Positions 27,724-37,613 of a stretch of 64,000 nt of DNA are shown here, in pieces. Each line of letters opens with the position of its first letter. Position 1 is the stretch's first letter. This DNA is from Fervidobacterium pennivorans DSM 9078. Lineage in GTDB: Bacteria > Thermotogota > Thermotogae > Thermotogales > Fervidobacteriaceae. The notes under the pieces were generated by a model, which had not been told where the DNA came from, made no database searches, and saw only the letters and a program-made list of their open reading frames with translations. The position numbers were made by a program, and so were the translations under genes. The DNA lies in contig NC_017095.1 of NCBI RefSeq assembly GCF_000235405.2, positions 1,885,501-1,949,500 on the forward strand. Reading direction: 5' to 3'.

Positions 27724-28698
27724 TCAGTTGTCATACTTTAACCAATCAACAATCTCTTGCACATAACCAAACGCTAGTGCAACGACTGTATCAGCACCAC
27801 CGTAATAAATAACAAGACGTCCTGTATCTCCATCAACAAGACAGGCAACTGGAAATACGACATTTGGGACGTCACCAACGCATTCATAAAGCATTTGTGG
27901 TGATAGCAAATAAGATTTTGAACGTTTGATAATTTTCCAAGGTTTGTCAAGGTCCAGTAATGCAGCACCGAAACTGTATACATATCCATTGCAGGAGAGC
28001 AAAACTCCATGGTAGAAAAGCAACCATCCCTCGCTAGTTTCTATAGGAACAGGGCCAGCGCCTATTTTCAATGATTGCCAAGGTGTGTAACCTGCACCCA
28101 TAACGAATCTATGCACCCCCCAATGAATCATGTCTGGACTCTCACTGTAGAAAATATCGCCAAAAGGAGTATGACCATTATCCGATGGTCTGCTGAGCAT
28201 TGCGTATTTTCCATTAATCTTGCGTGGGAATAGGACACCATTCCTATTAAACGGTAGAAAAGCGTTCTCGATTTGGTAGAATGTTTCAAAATCGAAAGTG
28301 TATCCCACTCCTATTGTTGGTCCATGGTATCCGTTACACCAAGTAATCCAATATCTATCTTCGATGAAAACTACGCGTGGATCGTATTTGTATTCACTTT
28401 CTACAGGCTCTCGCGTTTCCTGGATGAATTCAATAGGTTTGTCCTCTATTTTCCAATTAATCCCGTTCTTACTAAAACCTCTACGTAGGTTCATCCTTCT
28501 TTGTTTATCATCTACCCTGAAAACACCAGCAAAACCTTCTTTGAAGGGCACAACCGCACTGTTGAAAATGCTGTTAGAATCCTTCGCTTGGTCTCTTTGG
28601 ATGATTGGGTTTCTGGAATATCTCCAAACGACGTCACTGCAACCTTCTGGTCTATTTTCCCAAGGAATATTAGGCAGACTTTGAGTAACTATCTTCAT
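27724..28698 (-). CDS. Glycoside hydrolase family 130 (beta-mannoside phosphorylase-like)
   Basis: The 324-residue five-bladed propeller enzyme would phosphorolyse beta-1,4-mannosyl bonds, giving mannose-1-phosphate. WRYSRNPII and FNSAVVPF near the N-terminus, [16 protein letters not shown] and the C-terminal [12 protein letters not shown] block are family features. ATG 28698 follows GGAGGGATTT; an in-frame extension upstream to 28929 runs into the GH5 gene and is rejected. It is the last gene of the GH1-lacI-GH5-GH130 operon, 31 bases after GH5. Whether it prefers mannobiose, mannosyl-glucose or longer chains is not decidable here. Confidence 0.87.
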   Translation of the reverse strand: MKIVTQSLPNIPWENRPEGCSDVVWRYSRNPIIQRDQAKDSNSIFNSAVVPFKEGFAGVFRVDDKQRRMNLRRGFSKNGINWKIEDKPIEFIQETREPVESEYKYDPRVVFIEDRYWITWCNGYHGPTIGVGYTFDFETFYQIENAFLPFNRNGVLFPRKINGKYAMLSRPSDNGHTPFGDIFYSESPDMIHWGVHRFVMGAGYTPWQSLKIGAGPVPIETSEGWLLFYHGVLLSCNGYVYSFGAALLDLDKPWKIIKRSKSYLLSPQMLYECVGDVPNVVFPVACLVDGDTGRLVIYYGGADTVVALAFGYVQEIVDWLKYDN

Positions 28699-28729
28699 AT
28701 AAATCCCTCCGTTGGATAAAGCATTCGAT

Positions 28730-29812
28730 TTATTCTTTGCTTTCTCCAACCACGGCTGTTGCCAATGGTTCGATCCAGTTTTGAGACCATCTATCGTATA
28801 TGCCGAACCCTGCACAAAATTCCCAGTACGCATACGAAAATCCAAATTCTTCCGCCATTTTTCGCACACTTTCGGTCCACTTAACCCTTGAATCCATGTC
28901 TGCTTTTGAATAAGCACCGAATTCACCAAGAAAGATTGGCACTTTATTTTGCTTTGCCCAATCGCTCACGTATTTGAAATGACTTCTGATTTGGTTGATT
29001 TCCCATTCCTCGCCATTCCACTTGACTCCAACAGGTGGAGTGGGATTAACCCATTCGGCACCCTGATGTGTGAAATTGAAAGGTTCGTAGTAATGGAAGG
29101 AGACTATGATGCGTTTGTCGTTGACTAATTTTAGACTTCTCACTGCGCTATAGTGTGCCCAGTTTGGAGCATCGATAATGACAATCCGGGTTGGATTGCT
29201 CTCCCTGATAACTTTGAGCACTTTTGGATAAAGTTCGTTCCATTTTTCAGCTGTCAAATTCTGAGCAGGCTCGTTGTAGATTTCAAAGAACAGATTTTCC
29301 GGGTAATCTTTAAAGAATTTTGCAATCTGTCTCCAAATTTCCACCAAGACATTGCCGTATTTATCCGGTTCTTGATAAAGTTCTTCAAAATGGTGCGTAT
29401 TGATGATTACTGTTAGATTATTCTCAAGAGCCCTATCGACAACATGCTTAACTCTTTCGAGAAAATTCCTGTCAATATCATATGGTGGCTTTTCGGATAT
29501 ATGTGCTGACCATCTTATGGGAATCCTAACAGAATCAAATCCCCTTTTCTTTATTATCTCAAAATATTCATCCTCAATTCTTACTCCCCAAGCTCCTTCG
29601 AAAGGAGCTTCTAAAGCATTTCCAATATTTACTCCTTTACCTATAATTTTGTTGTATTCAAGTGCTGAGTTGCTATCACTTTCAGCAACTGACTGATCCA
29701 TGCTATTCACTCCTTTGTTTGGTTCATTTTTTCCACACTGAGTGGATGAGATTAGGAGCATAACAAGAAACAGGATGCAAATAAGAACATATCTGAAGTG
29801 TCTTTCTACCAT
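28730..29812 (-). CDS. Glycoside hydrolase family 5 lipoprotein (beta-glucanase or beta-mannanase)
   Basis: The 360-residue enzyme cuts beta-1,4-glucan or mannan chains outside the cell. The lipoprotein signal has its lipobox SSTQC at Cys26, so the enzyme is probably tethered to the membrane. A polar linker (27-50) precedes the TIM barrel. The acid/base Glu181 lies in IYNEP and the nucleophile Glu297 in [16 protein letters not shown] and [13 protein letters not shown] are typical of the endoglucanase-type GH5 branch. ATG 29812 is chosen because AGAGGTG lies six bases upstream; a GTG three codons earlier is less well placed. Specificity between cellulose, glucomannan and mannan is uncertain. 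Confidence 0.88.
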   Translation of the reverse strand: MVERHFRYVLICILFLVMLLISSTQCGKNEPNKGVNSMDQSVAESDSNSALEYNKIIGKGVNIGNALEAPFEGAWGVRIEDEYFEIIKKRGFDSVRIPIRWSAHISEKPPYDIDRNFLERVKHVVDRALENNLTVIINTHHFEELYQEPDKYGNVLVEIWRQIAKFFKDYPENLFFEIYNEPAQNLTAEKWNELYPKVLKVIRESNPTRIVIIDAPNWAHYSAVRSLKLVNDKRIIVSFHYYEPFNFTHQGAEWVNPTPPVGVKWNGEEWEINQIRSHFKYVSDWAKQNKVPIFLGEFGAYSKADMDSRVKWTESVRKMAEEFGFSYAYWEFCAGFGIYDRWSQNWIEPLATAVVGESKE

Positions 29813-29840
29813 ACTACTCACCTCTTATAAATCAAACTCT

Positions 29841-30857
29841 TCACTTTACAACAGCATTTGAAATGTTCTTTACCGACGCACGTTCAACAATTTTTGTTGG
29901 AAGAACAACGTTTCGATGTATCTTCGGTCCTGTTCCTAGGATTCTTTCGATGAGAAGTTGTGCAGCCGTTTGTCCCATTTCCCACCTTGGTTGATGTATT
30001 GTTGTTAGTGGTGGATACAAAAATTCCGAGTATGGGGCGTTATCAAAACCAATTATCGATACATCTTCTGGAATAGAGAGGCCTAATTCTCTCAAAGCTC
30101 GCATCGCACCTATCGCTGACCAGTCGTTTATGCAGAAGACTGCGGTGAAATTCTTTCCATACTTTTTCAAATGGTTCATAACTCCTTCATAACCATGTTC
30201 TGGTTCGTATCCTTCATTTTCGCTGAAATAGATTTCTACATCTTTGTGCCTTTCCAAGAACTTTTTTATCCCTTTTTCCCTTTGCACAGCTGCAGGTGAA
30301 TAATGAGGACCTCTCAAGAAGAGAATCTTTCTGTGACCATTTTGGTAAAGGTATTTTAACGCAGTTAGGGCACCTGAAATGTTGTCTATATTCACCGAGT
30401 CGCATAGTATTTCTTCAATATAATAATCAAGAGCTACAATTGGTACACCACTTTTGATGAATGGTTCAATGTAGTTTAAACCACCTAGGAGTTCGCAAAG
30501 GATAACTCCATCGATTTTTCTTTTGAAAAACTGGTCAAGAACATGCTTTTCCACTTCTGGCATCATTTTTGGAACAGATACCATCACTTCAAAATTATGC
30601 TTGCTTGCGTAATCTTCGATTGCCATAGCGATTTCATTGTAATGATACCCTCTTAAATCAGGCAATAAGACACCTATTGTGTATAACAAATCCGATGCCT
30701 TCCGTAAAGAAGGCATCGGTTTATAGCCTAGATGTTTGATTGCCCGAAGTACCTTCCTTCGAGTATCTTCACTGACATTTTTCGCACCATTTAATACCCT
30801 TGAAACCGTAGCAATTGAAACACCTGCTTCCCTAGCAACGTCAAAAATGTTGGGCAT
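29841..30857 (-). CDS. LacI-family transcriptional regulator
   Basis: The 338-residue repressor starts with the LacI helix-turn-helix (NIFDVAREAGVSIATVSRVL, about residues 3-22) and hinge helix. The periplasmic-binding-protein-like effector domain follows (about 60-330). Position between GH1 and GH5 in one operon implies that it controls this glycosidase operon, and perhaps the convergent importer, in response to an imported sugar. GTTAAGGGGTG precedes the ATG. I could not find a convincing palindromic operator upstream of GH1 or the importer. Confidence 0.93.
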   Translation of the reverse strand: MPNIFDVAREAGVSIATVSRVLNGAKNVSEDTRRKVLRAIKHLGYKPMPSLRKASDLLYTIGVLLPDLRGYHYNEIAMAIEDYASKHNFEVMVSVPKMMPEVEKHVLDQFFKRKIDGVILCELLGGLNYIEPFIKSGVPIVALDYYIEEILCDSVNIDNISGALTALKYLYQNGHRKILFLRGPHYSPAAVQREKGIKKFLERHKDVEIYFSENEGYEPEHGYEGVMNHLKKYGKNFTAVFCINDWSAIGAMRALRELGLSIPEDVSIIGFDNAPYSEFLYPPLTTIHQPRWEMGQTAAQLLIERILGTGPKIHRNVVLPTKIVERASVKNISNAVVK

Positions 30858-30889
30858 TCAAACACCCCTTAACTATTTTCATTGGTTTC

Positions 30890-32287
30890 TTAGAATTTCA
30901 TCAAATTGTAAGGGTCGTATCCTTTGAACTGGTCTATACTTCTTGTCCTTGCGATTTCTCTGAAAACATACATCGAAGGTCTGGGGATATAGGTTTTCTT
31001 TTCCAAATCCGTATAAGCAAGTCCGAATCTTTTACTGTAACCTTTTGCCCATTCGTAATTGTCAATTATTGACCAATGTAAATATCCTCGTACATCGACA
31101 CCTTCGTTCATCGCCTTTTCAACAGCATAAAGGTGCGAAATAATTACTTGTGAGCGGTATTTGTCTTTCTCATCGGCAATACCGTTCTCTGTTACTATTA
31201 ATGGTTTATTGTATCTTTCGTATATAGCCTTGAGCAAATAGTAGAGTCCTTCGGGATATATTTCCCATCCGAATTCACTAGCTGGCCTTCCTGAAAGTGC
31301 AAAACCGCCTTCTGGACAAGCGTATCCGTAACCTCTAACCGTATACCAGTTAAGCTCGAAATCTTTGAAGTTAACAGGGGTAGGTAATTTGTCAATGACG
31401 GAGCGAGTGTAATAGTTAACCCCGATATAATCGATTTTATCCTTTACTTGGTCCATATAATTCCAGTTTGCAAGCCACATCGCATTTTCAAATATTTCTT
31501 CATCGTTTGGTTTCAGTGTGTCAAACCATGTAAAGGAATAAATAACTCCAACTGGTTTGTCTGTATGCTTTTTAATAGCATCGTAAGCTAAATTGTGTGC
31601 TAAAGCTTGATTTTTAAGGCTCTTGATATACCATTCTGGATTGAAATAGTTCGGTGGGAAACCTGCCATTATTTGGAAATATCCAAGCTGTGCTACAACA
31701 TGTGGTTCGTTCATGCTTGACCAATAGTCAACAATATCACTGAATTTCCATGCGATGTATTCCGCGTATTTTGCAAATTCTTTAGGAGTATCATCACTTA
31801 CCCAGCCAAGCTTATCCGTTGGTTTGCCTTTGCGCACCGCAAATGGATCATGGATCCAGAGTGGTAGTGTGAAGTGATTCAAATTGACAAATACTTTTAG
31901 ACCTTTTGCCTTCATATCTTCCATCATTTTTCTATAATGTTCAACAGCTTCTTTATTTGCAATTTCGTCCAATTTTTCGAGCATCCCTTCCCCAAAAGGA
32001 ATCTCTTTCGTAGAAGTTGGGAATATTCTCGACCATTCGATACCAATTCTTAAAGTATCCATCCCAAAATCGACTGCAAGTTGATGAATTTTTTCGTAGT
32101 TTCTCCAATACCAAGCACCATTTTCTGGTAAATCACCACTCACAATACCATTTAAAAGATTTTCGAGGTCTCTAACCCAGACAAACCAATCAGTCTGGGT
32201 ATCGAGCTCTTTAATATCATTTGGATTCCCCATTTCAAACTGGAACCCAGAAAGTGACGCACCGAACATAAATGACTTTGGAAACAC
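30890..32287 (-). CDS. Glycoside hydrolase family 1 beta-glycosidase, archaeal type
   Basis: The 465-residue intracellular enzyme would release beta-linked glucose, mannose or galactose. The acid/base Glu194 is in SSMNEPHVV and the nucleophile Glu367 in VTENGIAD. The sequence resembles archaeal LacS-type enzymes (Sulfolobus, Pyrococcus) more than bacterial BglA. Shared features are FGASLSGFQFEMG, GIVSGDLPENG, the long segment between them and EWSRIFPTS, and DVRGYLHWSIIDNYEW. The GTG start at 32287 follows GGAGGG. It is the first gene of the glycosidase operon. Archaeal relatives include beta-mannosidases, which would fit the GH5 and GH130 genes. Confidence 0.9.
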   Translation of the reverse strand: MFPKSFMFGASLSGFQFEMGNPNDIKELDTQTDWFVWVRDLENLLNGIVSGDLPENGAWYWRNYEKIHQLAVDFGMDTLRIGIEWSRIFPTSTKEIPFGEGMLEKLDEIANKEAVEHYRKMMEDMKAKGLKVFVNLNHFTLPLWIHDPFAVRKGKPTDKLGWVSDDTPKEFAKYAEYIAWKFSDIVDYWSSMNEPHVVAQLGYFQIMAGFPPNYFNPEWYIKSLKNQALAHNLAYDAIKKHTDKPVGVIYSFTWFDTLKPNDEEIFENAMWLANWNYMDQVKDKIDYIGVNYYTRSVIDKLPTPVNFKDFELNWYTVRGYGYACPEGGFALSGRPASEFGWEIYPEGLYYLLKAIYERYNKPLIVTENGIADEKDKYRSQVIISHLYAVEKAMNEGVDVRGYLHWSIIDNYEWAKGYSKRFGLAYTDLEKKTYIPRPSMYVFREIARTRSIDQFKGYDPYNLMKF

Positions 32288-32432
32288 AAATATCCCTCCT
32301 CGTATAATAAGTTCGGTAAAAATTAAAATTGGTCTTTGAAAATTGAATGCATATTTTTTAACACCTCTGGTAAAATAGTTTCAGGTTGCCCCTCCTTGAG
32401 ACTTTGTTCTCTTAAATAAGATTGCCTAACTA

Positions 32433-32507
32433 GAGTACAGCTTTTTACTTGCCGGAAAATGTTTTGCCTCGTTTTCTTATGTACCGCGAGGTTGTAAGGC
32501 TGTACTC
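32433..32507 (+). ncRNA. Structured leader of the IS110 element, candidate bridge RNA segment
   Basis: GAGTACAGC (32433-32441) pairs perfectly with GCTGTACTC (32499-32507). Inside it, CCTCG (32467-32471) pairs with CGAGG (32487-32491) around a 15-base loop. The structure ends 18 bases before the transposase start. IS110 elements are known to encode a structured bridge RNA in the non-coding end next to the transposase gene. This fold and position fit, but the full RNA limits and guide loops cannot be determined from one copy. Confidence 0.45.
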
Positions 32508-32525
32508 AATCCGGAGGTGATTCCT

Positions 32526-33674
32526 TTGGCTATTTTAGCTATTGATGTCTCAAAGAACTATCTTTCTTTCTTTTCTGATTTCATCGGTAGTGGGACTGTT
32601 GAGAACTCTCCTCAAGGTATTGTTGAACTTTTTAACAAAGCTTTTGCTTCTTCTTCCGATTTTTCTCTTGTCCTTGAATCAACTGGTGTTTTTTCTTTTA
32701 ATGTCGCTAACTTCTTCTTTCAAAACAACGTACCTGTCTTTTGGGTTAAAACTGATAACATTAAGCTCTATCGCAAAATTCTCAATCGTCCTAAAACTGA
32801 CAAAATCGATGCTGAACTTATTTTCTCTATCGCTTCTAAATTTCCTGAGTCTTTAGTCCCTTTTGTCAATAACTCATATATCATCTCTGAGCTTCGTAAT
32901 CTCACCAGACTTTATTTAAAGTTCAACGAAGATATCGCTCGATTGAAACTTAGGCTCTATTCGTATGTTTCTCTTTATTTCCCTAAACTTGACTTTAAAC
33001 TAAATAAGACTTTCGAATGCCTGCTTAAAGATTATACAATCGAAGAAATCGCAAACATGCCAATTGAAGAGTTATTTGAATATATTGCGAAAATTTCCAG
33101 ACACAATGTCTCTTCACAAGTCTTAGCAGAAAAACTCCAAACTCTTGCTAAAGATGCCTTGAGGTTGTCTGTTAATCCTTCAAACACTCTGAGAATATCT
33201 ATTGTTTCCACTATCGATTTGATACAGCACTATGAAAAACAAATCGAACTAGTAAAGAAAGAAATAAGTAAATTACTTAAAGTAATTTCGAACACACTAA
33301 CAACAGTCAAAGGGATAGGAGAAATAACTGCAGCTGGAATTATAGCCGAAATAGGAGACATCAATCGTTTCGAAAAAGCCTCAGCGTTAGCATCATACGC
33401 AGGGCTTGTATGGACAATCAATCAAAGTGGAAATTACAAATCAGAAAACAACCAACTAACGAAAAAAGGGAACAAGTATCTAAGAACATACCTAGTAATG
33501 GCAGCGAACGGAGTAAAGACATACGATCCTGTATACAAAGAATATTATCGCAAAAAGTACGCAGAAGCAACAACACACAAACACATGAGAGCGCTAATAT
33601 TAACTGCAAGGAAATTAGTAAATTTAGTGTATTATTTACTAAAGAACAACGTACCGTATGTACCGATGAAATAG
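32526..33674 (+). CDS. IS110-family transposase (DEDD recombinase)
   Basis: The 382-residue product has the RuvC-like DEDD domain at its N-terminus: AIDVSKN with Asp7, LVLESTGVF with Glu, and NRPKTDKIDAELI with the last Asp pair. The C-terminal Tnp_20-type domain includes VKGIGEITAAGIIAEIGD, ALASYAGL and the serine region INQSGNYKSE. TTG 32526 is chosen because GGAGGTGA at 32513-32520 lies five bases before it; a GTG at 32517 falls inside that site. The frame is unbroken, so the enzyme may be active. A helical region of about 110 residues separates the two domains, as usual. Confidence 0.92.
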   Translation: MAILAIDVSKNYLSFFSDFIGSGTVENSPQGIVELFNKAFASSSDFSLVLESTGVFSFNVANFFFQNNVPVFWVKTDNIKLYRKILNRPKTDKIDAELIFSIASKFPESLVPFVNNSYIISELRNLTRLYLKFNEDIARLKLRLYSYVSLYFPKLDFKLNKTFECLLKDYTIEEIANMPIEELFEYIAKISRHNVSSQVLAEKLQTLAKDALRLSVNPSNTLRISIVSTIDLIQHYEKQIELVKKEISKLLKVISNTLTTVKGIGEITAAGIIAEIGDINRFEKASALASYAGLVWTINQSGNYKSENNQLTKKGNKYLRTYLVMAANGVKTYDPVYKEYYRKKYAEATTHKHMRALILTARKLVNLVYYLLKNNVPYVPMK

Positions 33675-34092
33675 GTAAAAAGAACGAAATCAAGTATGTG
33701 AAGAATGAAGGTGAAATATTAAGTTATTGAAAGTCAAAGTGTTGACTAGGTTTTTTATTTTTCTATTTTTTCTCCTCTTGACTTATTACCGGAAATCTTG
33801 ATTAGAATATTGTTGACTACAGTTTTCACAAATAACTGGATAAATATGGTTGTTTTTAATGATACCTTTTGACGACTTCTAAATCAGAAAAAGGTGATAT
33901 GTCCTCTGTCACGCAGCCGTTTTACTTTTTCATTATATGCTTGTAAATATTTACGTTACAACCTTGATATAGGTTTTAAATTCTTCATTGTAAAACAACG
34001 TAGTAAATATTCATATGTTTTTACAGACCGCTAAATTCAGAGGAAAATTTCCCAACGTTTTGGACTTTTTTGGAATTCTTTCGAAAAAACTA

Positions 34093-34123
34093 TTGCAAAA
34101 CTTGAAATCATTAGTGGTATAAT
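34093..34123 (+). promoter_or_regulatory. Promoter for the FN3-propeller gene
   Basis: TATAAT at 34118-34123 follows GTGG. TTGCAA at 34093-34098 is the nearest -35-like hexamer, but at 19 bases the spacer is long. The preceding stretch 33675-34090 is AT-rich and shows no gene. Confidence 0.5.
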
Positions 34124-34202
34124 ATATAAAGTGATTAAGTTAATGCTTAGCAAAGAATTTCTAAAAGCATGATTTCAATCACAACCAAAGGGGGGAGATT
34201 AC

Positions 34203-37200
34203 ATGCGGAAAGTTTTCCTAGGGTTAGTTATTTTTCTTGCTATTGTATCTACCATTGTGTTCTCTCAAGTAACGTATACAACACCATTGGCGAGGTTTTA
34301 CTACGAACTAAAGGCACTAGTTGAGAATCCAGACGTAAACATTAAAGAAGCGCTTGAATCATTACTTCAAAAGTATGCACCTGTTGTTGAGCCAATCTTA
34401 CCTCCAGGCGAGTACGAAGAATACAGTCTTAGGTTGTCTGAACTTGACAAAGCTCTGTTAGAAAACGGAATATGGATTACAAGGGCAACTGTTGAAATCT
34501 TTAACCAGGAAGTTGTTGAAGGACCCTTCCTTTTGAACTACGACAGAGAGACAGGGCAAGCGACAGGTTTGATAACCAAACTGAAGGCCGGTAAATACAA
34601 TATTATTGTCAAAGTCCTTGGGCTGATTGATAAAAAAGATGAACGAATTGTTGCATATGGTCGAAAAGATGGAGTAGAAGTTGTGAGAGATAGGATTTCT
34701 TTAGCAAATATTCCACTTAACGTCCTTGTGGGTTCTGGTGGAGTTCTAGTCAACGCTCTTATAGATTTCCAAAACACAGAGTTTGTTCCCGGTGAAATCG
34801 AAAATGTGGAACCCACCAACGGTGCTACAGATGTGTTGCCAAATGTAACTTTATCCTGGTCTTCAAAACGAGCGAAGACGTATGATATTTACTTTGGAGA
34901 AGAAGGAAATATACAGTTGATTGAAAAGAACTACTTTGACAATAAATACGAAGTTAAAAATCTTAAACCATCGACGACTTACCAATGGAAAGTAGTTGCC
35001 AAGAACACTTTCGGTGAAACTGAAAGCCCTGTATTTTCGTTCAAAATAGGCGATGCACCAACGGTTCCAGAGAATCCAGTCCCATACGATGGTGCACAGA
35101 AGGTTTGGATTGAACCACGCTTAATGTGGCAAGCCGAAAGAGCAGCAAGCTATGATATTTACCTTGGAAAATCACCAGATGAATTACAACTTGTTGCAAC
35201 TGTTGATGAACCTGAATACGATACGGAACCACTCGAACTTGGAACGGCTTATTACTGGAAAGTTGTAGCAAAGAACGCTTATGGTGAAACGGAAGGACCT
35301 GTGTGGAGCTTCTCCACAGGTGACGTTCCAACAAAACCTGAACTTGTCGAACCGAAAGGTGAAAAAGTATGGATCCAGCCAACATTCAAATGGACAAGTG
35401 AAGATGCAAAGGAATACGAGTTGTATCTTGGTGTGGAGATAGACAACCTTGAACTCGTAGCTACAACTACAGTAGCTGAAATCACATTACCATACGAATT
35501 GCCTATGGACACAACTTTCTTCTGGAAAGTAGTTGCAAAGAACGACTTCGGAACAAATGAAAGCGATGTAGAAGTGTTCAAAACGGGTAAAGCCCCAGAG
35601 TTTGTTCAGATTGTAAGCCCACTTGATGGCGAGGAAGATGTCTGGAAAGACCCAGAACTTAGTTGGGAATTCGAGTGTGCTGACGCGTATGATGTGTATC
35701 TTGGAAAAGAAGCAACGGAATTGGAACTCGTTGTAGAAGATGCAACCAGCAACACATTTGTTTTGCAAAATCTTGAACTTGGGACAACGTATTACTGGAA
35801 AGTTGTTGGAAAGAACAGATTCGGTCAAGCAGAAAGCCCGGTAGTTAAATTCACTGTTGGAAATGTCCCAGCTGTTCCGTACAATCCAGAACCTCCTGAT
35901 GGTGCTGTTGACCAATTCAACAACTTAGTGGTGAGATGGGAAAGTGCGAAAGCTGATGCGTATGATCTCTACTTGGGCTTCTCGGAAGACACACTTGAAC
36001 TGTATTTGGAAAATGTTAAAGAAAGTGCAGTTGAAGTTAGGGACTTACTATTTGGAACGACGTATTATTGGAAAGTTGTTGCGAAAAATAGATTTGGCAA
36101 CACAGAAGGACCTATTTGGAAATTTACAACAGGTCAGGTCCCAGAACAACCAAAAGCTATTTATCCAGAAAACGATGCACAAGAAGTTCCTGTTGATGTA
36201 ACACTCAAGTGGGTCAGTGAAAGAGCAGAAGAATTCGAACTCTACTTCGGAACAGTTAAATTGGATCTTGTTGACAAACTTGAAACAAATGAGTACACGT
36301 TACCACAGCTCCATTTCGGAACTGAATACAAATGGAAAGTTGTTGCAAAGAACATATTCGGAGAAGTTGAAAGTGAAGTATTTACGTTCAGGACAAAACT
36401 TCCAACAATTCAAAAGCAAGAAGTTTTAGGTGGAGCTGGTCAAGATACTTCAAGAAGAATTATTAAGACAGCTGATGGAGGATACATACTTGTTGCAAGT
36501 ACACAGTCCAGCAAACTTCCAGAGTTCAAAGGTGAGTCCGACATACTTGTGGTGAAATTGACAAAAGAACTCGATGTTGAATGGATGAAACTACTTGGTG
36601 GAGCTGGCTGGGATGAAGCTGCGGATGTCAAAGAAGTCGAAGATGGATACATCGTTCTTGGATACACATTATCAAAAGAAATCCAAGGTGAATTCAACAA
36701 AGGTGGATGGGATTACTTACTCGCAAAACTTGATAGAGCAGGCAATACCAAATGGCTCAAACTCTATGGTGGCACAGGTAACGATATACCATCAAGAATC
36801 ATACAAACATCTGAAGGCGGATTCCTTATCGCTGGTACAACAAACTCTGTGAATGGTGACACTGGTGGAAATATCGGAACATGGGATAGCTGGTTGCTTA
36901 AACTTGATGCAGAAGGTAACATCATGGCAAGCAGAGTATTTGGTGGTTTGGATAGGGATAAAGCAGTAGATGTTATTGAACTTGAAGATGGATATCTTGT
37001 AGCGAATGTTACTTACTCGCTTGAAGGTAACATACCATACAACCACGGGACATCTGATATCTGGTTGTTCAAAGTAAGCAAAGACCTCAAAGATATAGTA
37101 CTTAACAAAGCTTATGGTGGAACTGACCAAGATGAAGTTTCAAGAATGATTAAGACAAACGATGGTAACTTCTTGATAGTCGGTTACACAACATCTGTTG

Positions 37201-37598
37201 ATGGCGATGTTCAAGTCAGTGCAGGTTTCTGGGACATTCTTGTGGCAAAAATTGATCCAAAAGGTGAAATTATCTGGCTCAAGACATTCGGTGGCTTTGA
37301 AGAAGACATTGCATACGCGGCTGCAGAATTCCCAGATGGTGGATTTGTAATAGTTGGACACACACTCTCAAAAGTTGATGGTCAAAAAGGTGCCGCTGAT
37401 ATCTGGTTGATAGATATCGATAACGATGGTAACCTTAGATGGTCTAAGACCTACGGTGGTAGCTTAGCTGATTATGCAAGTGATGTATTTATAGACGAAG
37501 ACGGAACGATAATAATTGTGGGTACATCCTTCTCAAGAAATGGAGACATTGGTAAAAACATCGGCGGTAGCGATATCTGGATATTCAAAGTAAAATAA
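34203..37598 (+). CDS. Large secreted protein with six FN3-like domains and seven propeller-like repeats
   Basis: The 1131-residue product has a signal peptide (cleavage near residue 22, VFS-QV) and an unknown N-terminal domain (about 25-200). Six FN3-like repeats of about 90 residues follow (about 201-735), each with the block YYWKVVAKNxFGxxESP or a variant. After them come seven repeats of about 55 residues (about 737-1131), each starting GGxxxD and containing DGGY/F-xxxxGxTxS. Seven such repeats suggest one closed beta-propeller. No enzyme motif or anchor is seen. A role in surface binding to polysaccharide, or in the toga envelope, is inferred only. The strong site GGGGGGAG precedes the ATG and a strong terminator follows. 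Confidence 0.85.
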   Translation: MRKVFLGLVIFLAIVSTIVFSQVTYTTPLARFYYELKALVENPDVNIKEALESLLQKYAPVVEPILPPGEYEEYSLRLSELDKALLENGIWITRATVEIFNQEVVEGPFLLNYDRETGQATGLITKLKAGKYNIIVKVLGLIDKKDERIVAYGRKDGVEVVRDRISLANIPLNVLVGSGGVLVNALIDFQNTEFVPGEIENVEPTNGATDVLPNVTLSWSSKRAKTYDIYFGEEGNIQLIEKNYFDNKYEVKNLKPSTTYQWKVVAKNTFGETESPVFSFKIGDAPTVPENPVPYDGAQKVWIEPRLMWQAERAASYDIYLGKSPDELQLVATVDEPEYDTEPLELGTAYYWKVVAKNAYGETEGPVWSFSTGDVPTKPELVEPKGEKVWIQPTFKWTSEDAKEYELYLGVEIDNLELVATTTVAEITLPYELPMDTTFFWKVVAKNDFGTNESDVEVFKTGKAPEFVQIVSPLDGEEDVWKDPELSWEFECADAYDVYLGKEATELELVVEDATSNTFVLQNLELGTTYYWKVVGKNRFGQAESPVVKFTVGNVPAVPYNPEPPDGAVDQFNNLVVRWESAKADAYDLYLGFSEDTLELYLENVKESAVEVRDLLFGTTYYWKVVAKNRFGNTEGPIWKFTTGQVPEQPKAIYPENDAQEVPVDVTLKWVSERAEEFELYFGTVKLDLVDKLETNEYTLPQLHFGTEYKWKVVAKNIFGEVESEVFTFRTKLPTIQKQEVLGGAGQDTSRRIIKTADGGYILVASTQSSKLPEFKGESDILVVKLTKELDVEWMKLLGGAGWDEAADVKEVEDGYIVLGYTLSKEIQGEFNKGGWDYLLAKLDRAGNTKWLKLYGGTGNDIPSRIIQTSEGGFLIAGTTNSVNGDTGGNIGTWDSWLLKLDAEGNIMASRVFGGLDRDKAVDVIELEDGYLVANVTYSLEGNIPYNHGTSDIWLFKVSKDLKDIVLNKAYGGTDQDEVSRMIKTNDGNFLIVGYTTSVDGDVQVSAGFWDILVAKIDPKGEIIWLKTFGGFEEDIAYAAAEFPDGGFVIVGHTLSKVDGQKGAADIWLIDIDNDGNLRWSKTYGGSLADYASDVFIDEDGTIIIVGTSFSRNGDIGKNIGGSDIWIFKVK

Positions 37599-37613
37599 AC
37601 CGTTCAAAAATCA

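Larger units (their letters stand above)
32430..33740 (+). mobile_element. IS110-family insertion sequence (limits approximate)
   Basis: The element holds one intact transposase gene and structured non-coding DNA upstream. IS110 elements usually lack terminal inverted repeats, and no flanking duplication is visible, so both ends are estimates. It separates the glycosidase operon from the FN3-propeller gene without interrupting either. The first half of its coding strand is T-rich and the second half A-rich, unlike its neighbours. Confidence 0.55.

Noticed and set aside
33675-34090. Small gene or second insertion-sequence gene downstream of the IS110 transposase
   Set aside because: The stretch is AT-rich with scattered stops. 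No ribosome site plus frame or inverted repeat could be supported.
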